From positions 1-42,690 of the forward strand of contig JAYORG010000014.1 of NCBI GenBank assembly GCA_038123275.1: a DNA stretch of 42,690 bases, in the 5' to 3' direction. This stretch comes from CAJQHT01 sp038123275. GTDB lineage: Bacteria > Pseudomonadota > Alphaproteobacteria > Rickettsiales > UBA1997. A program made the position numbers and the translations under genes. Positions 33,474 through 41,817 of this stretch are shown here, piece after piece (position 1 is the first letter of the stretch; every line of letters begins with the position of its first letter). The notes under the pieces were generated by a model, which made no database searches, had not been told where the DNA came from, and was given only the letters and a program-made list of their open reading frames with translations.

Positions 33474-34183
33474 AGAATTTTTTAGCAATATTTTTGTCTT
33501 TAGCAATAATTTCTTGTTCCTCTAAAGATAAGCAGCCTAAAACTGCAATTAGTGCATATAAAGACGCTATGGAGATCTTAAAAGATAAAAGCTATATTGA
33601 GGCGGCAGAAAAATTTGAAGAAATTTATGATGATTATCCCCTTTCAAAATGGTCGATAAAGGCACAAACCATTGCTGCATATGCTTATTATAAAGAAAAG
33701 AGATATGAAGATGTTATAAGAGTTTCTCAAACTTTTGTAGAATTAAATCCATCTAGTAAATATATTCCTTATTTAGAATATATGAAATCTATATCATATT
33801 TTTATATGATTCCTCAAGTTGATAGAGGTCAAAATTATACTAAAATGGCATCTTATAATTTTAGAGAATTAGTTGCTCGATATCCTTACTCTAAATATAT
33901 AAAAGATGCAAAAGATAAGATATTAATAATTGATGAACATCTAGCTGGTAGTAAAATGTCGGTTGGGCGCTATCAAATGACAAGAGGAAATTATATTGGG
34001 GCAATATTGCATTTTGATAATGTTTTAGCTCGTTACTCTAGAACTAATCAAGCAGCTGAGGCTTATTTTAGACTATACGAAATTTATTATCATTTAGGAA
34101 TGAATAATGAGGCCCAAAGAATTAAGAAAGAGATGTTAGAAGTACATAAAGATGGTATTTGGGTAAATAAAATTAAATCATAG
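33470..34183 (+). CDS. bamD: Outer membrane assembly lipoprotein BamD
   Basis: Essential lipoprotein of the BAM complex that inserts beta-barrel proteins in the outer membrane. 237 residues with a lipoprotein signal (lipobox IISC, Cys about residue 16) and TPR-like helices: SYIEAAEKFEEIYDDYPLSKW, AAYAYYKEKRYEDVI, YLEYMKSISYFYMIPQVDRGQ, ARYPYSKY, ARYSRTNQAAEAYFRLYEIYYHLG. The DRDQ-like 'VDRGQ' and 'YPYSKY' segments are diagnostic for BamD. It overlaps hisD by 4 bp (ATGA) and is 14 bp before bioA. Confidence 0.94.
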   Translation: MKNFLAIFLSLAIISCSSKDKQPKTAISAYKDAMEILKDKSYIEAAEKFEEIYDDYPLSKWSIKAQTIAAYAYYKEKRYEDVIRVSQTFVELNPSSKYIPYLEYMKSISYFYMIPQVDRGQNYTKMASYNFRELVARYPYSKYIKDAKDKILIIDEHLAGSKMSVGRYQMTRGNYIGAILHFDNVLARYSRTNQAAEAYFRLYEIYYHLGMNNEAQRIKKEMLEVHKDGIWVNKIKS

Positions 34184-34197
34184 ATTTTTTAAAGAGT

Positions 34198-35454
34198 ATG
34201 GATTTTATAAAAAAAGGCAGGGAAAATGTTTGGCTGCCTTATAGTCAAATGCAAATAGCGCCTCAACAATTAGAAGTAGAGTCTACTTTGGGGTCTAAAA
34301 TTATATTAAAGGATAATAGAGTTTTAATTGATGGGATTGCTTCTTGGTGGAGTGTTGCTCATGGATATAATCATCCAAAAATTGTAGCAGCAATAAAAAG
34401 ACAAGTGGAAAAATTGCCACATATTATGATGGCAGGTCTTGCTAATGATGAAACTTATAAATTAGCTTATAATTTGGCTAAAATTACTCCAAAGGGTCTA
34501 AATAAAGTATTTTTTTCTGATTCTGGTTCAACAGCAGTTGAAGTTTCAATGAAGATGGCTGTTCAATATTTTATTAATAAAAAAGATCATCAAAAAACAA
34601 AATTTATTTCTTTTAAAAATTCATATCATGGTGATACTATGGGGTGTATGTCTTTAGCTGATCCAACTAATGGTATGCATAAAAAATTTAAAAAATATTT
34701 ACCAAATAATTATAGTGTTAACTTGCCTTGTAACGAAGATGAGTTAAATAAATTTGAGGATTTTATTAAGAAAAATAAGTCAAATATTGCTGGGGTTATA
34801 ATTGAGCCTTTAATCCAATGTGCTGGAGGCATGAAGTTTCATACAAAAGAAGTTTTAAAGGCAATTTATAATATTAGCAAGAAACATAAATTATTGTTCA
34901 TTAGCGATGAATGTGCTGTGGCCTTTTATAGGACTGGTAAGTTTTTTGCTTGTGAATATGCTAATATAACTCCGGATATAATGATAGTTGGAAAGGCTTT
35001 AACAGGAGGTTTTTGCACTTTGGCAGCAACAATCACTAGTGATCAGATTTTTAATGAGTTTTTAAGTGATGATTTAGATAAGGCTCTAATGCATGGTCCA
35101 ACTTTTATGGGAAATCCCTTGGCTGCATCTGCTGCTAATGCTTCAATTGAATTGTTTTTAAGAGATAATTATACTCAAAAAGTTAAAGATATAGAAAAGA
35201 TATTAATTAGAGAGTTAGAAGATTTAAAATCTTTTAATAAAGTTAAAGATATTAGGGTTCTTGGGGCTGTTGGAGTTGTTGAAATTGATATTAGTTTACA
35301 AGAAATTTTCCAGATAAGAGAGCGTTTTGTTGATAAAGGAATTTGGCTTAGGCCATTTTCTAATGTAATTTATATCATGCCTCCTTTAATAATCTCCAGA
35401 GATGAATTGCTAATGATAACAAATTCTATCAAGGAGATTATTGATGCTTTATAG
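34198..35454 (+). CDS. bioA: Adenosylmethionine-8-amino-7-oxononanoate aminotransferase
   Basis: PLP-dependent class III aminotransferase of biotin synthesis, converting KAPA to DAPA with S-adenosylmethionine. 418 residues: WLPYSQM at the start, DGIASWWSVAHGYNHP, SDSGSTAVEVSMKMA, YHGDTMGCMSL, IIEPLIQCAGGM, the PLP Lys in IVGKALTGG, and MHGPTFMGNPLAA. The motif after the PLP-binding Asp reads DECAVAFYRTGKFFACE where most homologues have DEIATGFGRTG, an unusual change beside the active site. No other bio gene is in the window. It converges with the next gene, overlapping its stop by 6 bp. Confidence 0.94.
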   Translation: MDFIKKGRENVWLPYSQMQIAPQQLEVESTLGSKIILKDNRVLIDGIASWWSVAHGYNHPKIVAAIKRQVEKLPHIMMAGLANDETYKLAYNLAKITPKGLNKVFFSDSGSTAVEVSMKMAVQYFINKKDHQKTKFISFKNSYHGDTMGCMSLADPTNGMHKKFKKYLPNNYSVNLPCNEDELNKFEDFIKKNKSNIAGVIIEPLIQCAGGMKFHTKEVLKAIYNISKKHKLLFISDECAVAFYRTGKFFACEYANITPDIMIVGKALTGGFCTLAATITSDQIFNEFLSDDLDKALMHGPTFMGNPLAASAANASIELFLRDNYTQKVKDIEKILIRELEDLKSFNKVKDIRVLGAVGVVEIDISLQEIFQIRERFVDKGIWLRPFSNVIYIMPPLIISRDELLMITNSIKEIIDAL

Positions 35455-38094
35455 TCTATGTGGCGGTATTTCACCCTTAAAGGAGCCTATAAAAGTTGGG
35501 CTTGTATAGCTTGATGGACGTTTCTGTTGGGCATCTTCAAAAGCTGCAGTAATTTTTTCAACAAATCCATATTGACATTGAACGCTTCTAGGTATTTCAA
35601 TTACTATATTTTTTTTTGTACCGCATGTAATATTAATAACAGTGTTGCTATTTTGAAGAAATGAAGACCTACTATCTAAACCATCTAGATTAGCGTTAAA
35701 TATATTAGTTTCAAATCCTTTTTTTCTTAGGGCTGAAGCTAATCTTGTGGTTATGTTAATTCTTGATGTTATGGTAGTTTTTTCCTTATCCCAGTCGTGT
35801 ATTTCTATTGTTGTACTTTGTTCTCCTAGCTCTATGCTAGTTTCTAGCTTAAGTTTAGAAGTTTTACTTTTACAAAAACTAAAGCAACAACATGATGTTT
35901 TTTTAGGTTTTTCTTGAGACTTACAAAGATCTTTTGCTAAATTTATTAATAATATGTCTACTGTTATTGTTTCTAAAAGACCTTTTTGCTCATTAAGATT
36001 AACTGATGACGGCAACTTTTTATATCCTACAGCATATTTGTGCAGTTTTTGTTCTGGAAGGTTATATTTTGAGTCAGGTTTAGGTTTTGCCTTTTCAAGT
36101 CCGTATGGAGTTTTTCTTGCTGATAAAAAGAAATATTGGGCGTCTTGGTTTACACGTCTTGTAGTTATTTTTATTGCCTCCATATCTAGTTTTAGAGAAT
36201 TAAATAGAATATTATATTCTTCTAGCTGCAGTGATACATTTGCTATTTGTGCATTAATATTAAGTATATTAGTATATTTAGAACAAATTTGAGTATGCTT
36301 TAATTTATTTGTTGTAAAATTAGCAAAAAAACCATCTAATTCTTGTTCTAGTATTTTACTTTTATTATTACTTAGATAGTTAAAGAACCATGGGTCTAAT
36401 CCTAATTCATTAACTAATAAATTTTTCCATATGTTATAATCTGTCTCATCTCTTTGGCTATCTTGTTTTTTATGATTTTTACTGAGTAAAAAATTATTTA
36501 TTTCTATTAAGGCCTCAGGTTTGTAATTTTTATCTAGTAAATATTTAGTTAATTTATAATTAGCTACTGCTTGTTGATCCTCTATTTCAATAAGATCCAT
36601 TGATAATATTGTAGATGCATATTCTTCAAAAGGATCTATTGCTACTCTAAGGCGAAAAAGTCTATTAAATTTTTCAAGGTTGTTTCTATGAAGATCTATA
36701 TTTTTGTTGAAATCAAGAAAGAATTCTTCTTTTGATTCTAATATTTCTTGTTTGTTGTAAGCAACATAATAAAGAAGTAATTTATTATTTGGTATTTTTT
36801 CTAACAGGTTATTTCTTAATAAATCTTTAAGAACCTTACTAGTTGGATAAGCTGTTAATGCCTCTGAAACAGTTTGAAAAGTTTTGTGTAGGTAAACTTG
36901 ATCTAGTAAGTATAGAATAAATTTTTGATCAGATTCTAATATTATTTGAATTGCTGTTAGTTCAGGAGCTGAATAATTTTGGTTTAGTAAATATTTAATA
37001 AGCTTACAATCTGCTGCTGTCACTAATTCATCTGGTTTTATTAGACCTATAGCAATTAATCTATCTGCTTGAGCTTTAAATGGATCTTTTGTTGATGTGG
37101 TTTCTTCAATTGTGTGGCTTATGTGGAGCTTGCCTTTTTCTTCATCAGCTCTTCTTCCAGTTGGAAAAAAATCTCCAAATTCTTCTAATACTTCATTATA
37201 GCTATAAACGTGATAAGGTATTTCTCCTTCAAAACCATCTCTAGCGTAGGTAAGGTCTCCATCTGGCAAGCCTTTTTTCTTAGATGCTTCTTGTTCTGGT
37301 ATAAATCTTTTTAACTTATTTGGTAATGTTAGAGCTATCTCAGCATCATCATGCATTATTTCATGAAAATAGCTAATAATTTCATTTTTTGGTTTTTTTG
37401 GAATATGAGATAATACTCCATACATGGACATAACTAAATCTATAGAAGAATCATTATTTTCTGATTCTGTACCTACTGCTTCAAATAATTGACTATTTGG
37501 CACTTCTAAATCATTTCTTATGAGACTAACGTTTAATTGTCTTGATTTATATTTAAAAACTTTTAGTTTATTAGTACCTTTTATTGTTTTAGTGTTATAT
37601 TTACCAGCTTTGTCTATAATTTTCCTATATTGTTCAATAGCACTACTTATTGGGTCAGATCCTATATAGTTAATCTTCAAAGTCTTACCATGTCTTAAGG
37701 CTATTTTATGTAAATCTTTAGCAATCATTTGAATAGCATGAAAATATCTACCATCCCCACAGCCAAAATCTAATATATTAAAGGATATTTCTTGTTGGTT
37801 GCTTGAGCTATTATTAATTTTATTAATTAATACTCTTCTAGCCGCCATTAATAGTTTTTTAGGGTCTATTTTGTTGGTTGTACCTTTATATCTATCAGAA
37901 TAAGTACCACTTCCATAATATTCTTCATAAGAAGTGCTTATTAACGAATCAGATCTTTCTTTTTTTTGATCAGTCAAAGGTTCTAGGCTACTGTCGCTTA
38001 AGCTGTCTTGATAATCGTTTGTTGTTGAAGAACTTATTCTTGGCTGGGGCTTTGCTATCTTAAAGCCGGTACTAGAACTGTCACCTCTACGCAT
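35449..38094 (-). CDS. Large protein: SAM methyltransferase domain plus duplicated helical module, effector-like
   Basis: An 881-residue protein with no signal peptide or membrane segment. The Ser-rich N-terminus (1-60) is probably disordered. A class I SAM methyltransferase follows (about 70-310: NILDFGCGDGRYF at 106-118, IGSDPI, DLVMSMYGVLSHIP), resembling TRM9/cap-type methyltransferases only loosely. Residues about 337-480 and 487-612 are a tandem duplication (DPFKAQADRL / DPFEEYASTI; CKLIKYLLNQNY / YKLTKYLLDKNY). Near residue 735 is TSCCCFSFCKSKTSK, a cysteine cluster with basic residues like eukaryotic palmitoylation sites. The remaining ~130 residues are unplaced. This mix is typical of host-directed proteins in intracellular bacteria. 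Target unknown. Confidence 0.8.
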   Translation of the reverse strand: MRRGDSSSTGFKIAKPQPRISSSTTNDYQDSLSDSSLEPLTDQKKERSDSLISTSYEEYYGSGTYSDRYKGTTNKIDPKKLLMAARRVLINKINNSSSNQQEISFNILDFGCGDGRYFHAIQMIAKDLHKIALRHGKTLKINYIGSDPISSAIEQYRKIIDKAGKYNTKTIKGTNKLKVFKYKSRQLNVSLIRNDLEVPNSQLFEAVGTESENNDSSIDLVMSMYGVLSHIPKKPKNEIISYFHEIMHDDAEIALTLPNKLKRFIPEQEASKKKGLPDGDLTYARDGFEGEIPYHVYSYNEVLEEFGDFFPTGRRADEEKGKLHISHTIEETTSTKDPFKAQADRLIAIGLIKPDELVTAADCKLIKYLLNQNYSAPELTAIQIILESDQKFILYLLDQVYLHKTFQTVSEALTAYPTSKVLKDLLRNNLLEKIPNNKLLLYYVAYNKQEILESKEEFFLDFNKNIDLHRNNLEKFNRLFRLRVAIDPFEEYASTILSMDLIEIEDQQAVANYKLTKYLLDKNYKPEALIEINNFLLSKNHKKQDSQRDETDYNIWKNLLVNELGLDPWFFNYLSNNKSKILEQELDGFFANFTTNKLKHTQICSKYTNILNINAQIANVSLQLEEYNILFNSLKLDMEAIKITTRRVNQDAQYFFLSARKTPYGLEKAKPKPDSKYNLPEQKLHKYAVGYKKLPSSVNLNEQKGLLETITVDILLINLAKDLCKSQEKPKKTSCCCFSFCKSKTSKLKLETSIELGEQSTTIEIHDWDKEKTTITSRINITTRLASALRKKGFETNIFNANLDGLDSRSSFLQNSNTVINITCGTKKNIVIEIPRSVQCQYGFVEKITAAFEDAQQKRPSSYTSPTFIGSFKGEIPPHRL

Positions 38095-38147
38095 GATAAA
38101 ATTATATTTGATTTAATAAAAGTAAGGTATCATTATACGTTTAATTA

Positions 38148-39995
38148 ATGAACATCCTTAATGTTAGAAATTTAATTAAAAATTATAATAGTATAAAATT
38201 TATGTCCCTAGAAAAAGGTTATGTCAAAATCATATTATATATTCTATTTTTTGCTATATCTATTTCTGCTCTTAAAACTTATAAGTCTTACGATTTATAC
38301 CATGATAAAAAAAGAATCAACTATAATTCAGCAGCAAATCTTCTTAGTGGCCATTTAGATGATACATTTTCTTATGTTGATAAAATAATAAATGTACTAG
38401 CAAGAGAAATATTAAAGCTTAAAAATATTACTCCAGGGGGAGTTGCATCAGTTTTATTTCAGTATAAAAATATAATTATTAACAATAACAACCTGCTTCC
38501 TTGGACCGTATTTGATTTTGTTGATAAAGATGGCTTTGTTTTAGCAACCAGTAGAGATGGAACTTTAAATAACCCAAAAAGAGTTTCAAAAAATGAAAGA
38601 CAATGGATATCTTTGGCTCATGTTGAGCCTTGGAAGGGGCATTTATCATATTTGGATCATGGTATTATTAGTGGTGAATATATTTTGCCATATGGCTATG
38701 GTATTGCTAGTAGGAATGGTGATTTTATTGGTACAATATCAATGGGACTTAATGTTGTTAAGTTGAGGTCAAAGTTGGTGGAGGCATTAGGTAATGTTCA
38801 AATTAAATTTTTGATATTTAGGAAAGATAGAATAAAAAATAATGTAGAATTAATTTTTAACAATATTGGTGATCAAATACTGGTTCCAGACAAAATAAAG
38901 GATATTATAAGTTCAAAGAACAGTACAGGAAAGGTAGATTTTAAATTAAATAATGTAGCGTTTAAGCATTTACATAATGAGTTAGATTCAAATTTTATAA
39001 TAGTTATTGGTCAAGATGCTTCATTGCTTACTAATGAGTTTATTAGTTATATATCGCCAAGAATTGAACAAAGCATAGTATTATTGTTGTTGCTCGTCAT
39101 TATCTATGTAATTATTAAAAGAAAGGTGGTAAATCCTATTTTAAATTTATCTAAATTATCAAAAGAAATAGCAGATGGTAGTACAAACATTATTATTCCA
39201 AGGTATGATTGTGCTGAGATAGATTACTTAGCTCAACAAATTAAAAAAATAAAAAGATATATTGGCATTGAGGAAAAGAAGGAAAAAGCAGAGTGGCAAA
39301 ATATTTATAAAAGCTCTTTTTTATCTTCTGTATCTCATGAAATAAGAAATCCTATTACAGCAATTTATTCAATTGGTGAAATATTAGAAAATAAAGAGGG
39401 TTATGATGCTTTAGATGATGAGAATAAGAGGTATTTTCTAAGAGAAATAAAAAATCAAGCATCAGAGTCTCTAGAGTTTATACAAGATTTGCTTGATGTT
39501 GGACAATCTGAGTCTGGAAATTTTAAATTAGCTGAATTAAAAGAAGAAAACTTAGAGGAGTTAATGTATAAATCTATTAAAATAGTTAGAGGAAGTGCTA
39601 TTAGGTCTGAAATTACAATAGACTTTAAGTCAGATATTTGTTTGCCAAAAATTTTATGTGATCAAAGAAGAATCAAGCAGATTTTTGTTAATTTACTAAA
39701 TAACTCTATTAAATATAGTAATAAAAATACTAAAATTTCTATTAAAATAAAGGAGTCATCTAGTGCTAATAAAAAGATAAAAATAATTCTACGAGATCAA
39801 GGTTTTGGAATGAGCAAATCAGGAATTAAGAAAGCTTTAATTAAATATGGAACTATTAAAAATAACAATACTCACAAGGTTGATTCCCTAGGTCTTGGGT
39901 TGCCACTGGTAAGGCATTTAATAGAAGAACATAAAGGATCTTTGAAAATTGAATCAGAAATCGGTAAAGGTAGTAAGTTTACTATTGAGTTCTAA
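38148..39995 (+). CDS. Membrane sensor histidine kinase
   Basis: A 615-residue kinase with two membrane segments (about 26-42 and 308-324) around a ~265-residue periplasmic sensor that looks like a double-Cache/PAS domain (VFDFVDKDGFVLATS, GIASRNGDFIGTISMGLN). HAMP-like linker (325-375), HisKA with H397 in SSVSHEIRNPITA, and HATPase with NLLNNSIKY, DQGFGM and LGLGLPLVRHL follow. There is no receiver domain and no adjacent response regulator, so its partner is unknown. It diverges from the 881-residue methyltransferase gene across 53 bp, which must contain both promoters. Confidence 0.94.
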   Translation: MNILNVRNLIKNYNSIKFMSLEKGYVKIILYILFFAISISALKTYKSYDLYHDKKRINYNSAANLLSGHLDDTFSYVDKIINVLAREILKLKNITPGGVASVLFQYKNIIINNNNLLPWTVFDFVDKDGFVLATSRDGTLNNPKRVSKNERQWISLAHVEPWKGHLSYLDHGIISGEYILPYGYGIASRNGDFIGTISMGLNVVKLRSKLVEALGNVQIKFLIFRKDRIKNNVELIFNNIGDQILVPDKIKDIISSKNSTGKVDFKLNNVAFKHLHNELDSNFIIVIGQDASLLTNEFISYISPRIEQSIVLLLLLVIIYVIIKRKVVNPILNLSKLSKEIADGSTNIIIPRYDCAEIDYLAQQIKKIKRYIGIEEKKEKAEWQNIYKSSFLSSVSHEIRNPITAIYSIGEILENKEGYDALDDENKRYFLREIKNQASESLEFIQDLLDVGQSESGNFKLAELKEENLEELMYKSIKIVRGSAIRSEITIDFKSDICLPKILCDQRRIKQIFVNLLNNSIKYSNKNTKISIKIKESSSANKKIKIILRDQGFGMSKSGIKKALIKYGTIKNNNTHKVDSLGLGLPLVRHLIEEHKGSLKIESEIGKGSKFTIEF

Positions 39996-40021
39996 ATTTA
40001 TATAAAATTTATATAGATTTA

Positions 40022-41485
40022 TTATTTTTCATAATGATCAGCTACTAATTGATTTAGTAATTTTACACCATAACCGCTAGCACCTTTAACCGCCAAAGGA
40101 TTGCCCTTCCCTCTCCAGGCTACTCCAGCAATATCTAAATGTACCCATGGTGTTTTGCCTATAAATCTATGTAGGAATTGTGCGGCAGTCGTACTTCCTG
40201 CCCCTCTTCCTGATCCTACATTTTTCATATCAGCAATATCAGAGTTAATCATTTCATCATATTGTGTACTAACTGGCAGTCTCCATACTGTTTCTCCAGT
40301 TTTTTTACCAGATTCCTCTATTTGCTTAGAAAGTTTATCATTATTAGAGAATAAACCAGCATGCACATCAGCTAAAGCTACAATTATTGCGCCAGTTAAA
40401 GTTGCTAAATCAACAATAAACTTTGGCTTAAAAGTAGTATTGGTGTAATGTAGAGCATCTGCCAAAACCATTCTACCCTCAGCATCTGTATTGATGACTT
40501 CTATTGTTTGACCAGACATAGAGGTAACAACATCTCCTGGTTTTTGGGCATCTCCAGCTGGCATATTTTCTACTAAACCAACAACTCCAACAGCATTTAC
40601 TTTGGCTTTTCTTTGTGCTAATAAACGAAGCAAAGAAACTACTACTGCAGATCCTCCCATATCGGTTTTCATATCCTCCATATTTAGTGATGGCTTGATT
40701 GAAATGCCACCAGTATCAAAAGTTACACCTTTTCCTACAAATGCTAAAGGTTGTTCTTTTTTATTTTTTGCCCCATTATATTTCAAAATTACTAACTTTG
40801 ATTCTTGAGAACTTCCTTGTCCTACTGCTAGAAGGCTATTCATTTTAAGTTTTGTCATTTCTTTTTCACCCAAAACTTTAACTTCCAATCCTAAATTAGT
40901 TAAGTTTTGACAAATTTTAGCATAATTTGGCGGTGTTAAAACATTTGACGGTTCAGAGACCAAGTCTCTAGCAAATGACACATTGTCAGCTATTAATTCT
41001 AGTAATTGGTATTTTTTTTGGGCAGTTTTAAATTCAGTGGTTTGGATAGATATTTCTTTTACAGCAGATTCTTTGCCCTCTTTTTTATCCTGGAAATATT
41101 TATTAAAGCGATAACTTTGTAGTTTGGCACCAAAAGCTATGTTGCTAGCAAAGTCAGCTTCTTTTAATGGGTTTTTAATAATTTCACTAGAAATATTAAT
41201 TTCTAATTTTTTTGTTTTTATAGCATTGCTATAGGCAGCAATTTGTCCACCTAGATTTTGAGCCGTTAACTCATCTATTTTCTTTTCTGATCCAGTTCCA
41301 GCAATAATAACAATGTTTGATTTTAATACAGTTTGACAAATTTGACCAATCTTACCTTTAAAATCATTATTTTTTTGTATGTTTCTTATGGCTTCATTTT
41401 TAGTTTTCTTTAAAGATTCTTCACTGGTAATTATAACTAAAATTTTACCTTTAATGGTGCTTGGTTTGTTAAAAGTTATTTTCAT
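40022..41485 (-). CDS. pepA: Leucyl aminopeptidase (M17, cytosol aminopeptidase)
   Basis: Hexameric dinuclear-metal exopeptidase removing N-terminal residues; in some bacteria it also binds DNA at recombination sites. 487 residues: a variable N-terminal domain (1-165), then VGKGVTFDTGGISIKPS (metal-binding Lys and Asp), DMGGSAVVV, the family signature NTDAEGRMVLADAL with catalytic Arg, LATLTGA, and the C-terminal WVHLDIAGVAW. All ligands are present. It is convergent with the histidine kinase, 26 bp apart. A 332-bp non-coding region lies upstream. Confidence 0.96.
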   Translation of the reverse strand: MKITFNKPSTIKGKILVIITSEESLKKTKNEAIRNIQKNNDFKGKIGQICQTVLKSNIVIIAGTGSEKKIDELTAQNLGGQIAAYSNAIKTKKLEINISSEIIKNPLKEADFASNIAFGAKLQSYRFNKYFQDKKEGKESAVKEISIQTTEFKTAQKKYQLLELIADNVSFARDLVSEPSNVLTPPNYAKICQNLTNLGLEVKVLGEKEMTKLKMNSLLAVGQGSSQESKLVILKYNGAKNKKEQPLAFVGKGVTFDTGGISIKPSLNMEDMKTDMGGSAVVVSLLRLLAQRKAKVNAVGVVGLVENMPAGDAQKPGDVVTSMSGQTIEVINTDAEGRMVLADALHYTNTTFKPKFIVDLATLTGAIIVALADVHAGLFSNNDKLSKQIEESGKKTGETVWRLPVSTQYDEMINSDIADMKNVGSGRGAGSTTAAQFLHRFIGKTPWVHLDIAGVAWRGKGNPLAVKGASGYGVKLLNQLVADHYEK

Positions 41486-41817
41486 TATTTTAAATTAATT
41501 TATATATTAATATTAAATCTGGAATTTTTAAATATGCTCTTTAGAAAATTTAAATTCAATAACTTAATTTAAATTTTTAAAAATGGCATTCATTTAAATT
41601 CAGAATTATTTAAATCTGGATTAGCTAAATTAATTTAGATAATAAAATCATGAGGTTTAAAAATGTAATTTTTTAGATACTAAATTCGTCACAAACTATA
41701 TCAGTAACGTCATAAAAGGATGAAAAGAAATCTTTGAAATCTTTTTAATCAACACTTAAATCAACTGTTTGAAGAAATGTTGATAGATCAGTTCTAAATA
41801 TAAAGGATGCACCAACA
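41486..41817. other. 332-bp very AT-rich non-coding region with four ATTTAAAT palindromes
   Basis: No gene seen. ATTTAAAT occurs at 41548-41555, 41567-41574, 41592-41599 and 41608-41615, within 68 bp. AAATCTGGA occurs twice (near 41514 and 41612). It should hold the pepA promoter and the 3' end of the repeat-protein gene. The clustering may simply reflect base composition. Confidence 0.4.

Noticed and set aside
35954..36292. 112-codon plus-strand ORF and similar antisense ORFs across the window
   Set aside because: They run opposite well-supported genes, lack ribosome-binding sites and have no family-like motifs.
41548..41580. CtrA-type site (TTAA-N7-TTAA) upstream of pepA
   Set aside because: TTAA pairs are present but none with the 7-base spacing.
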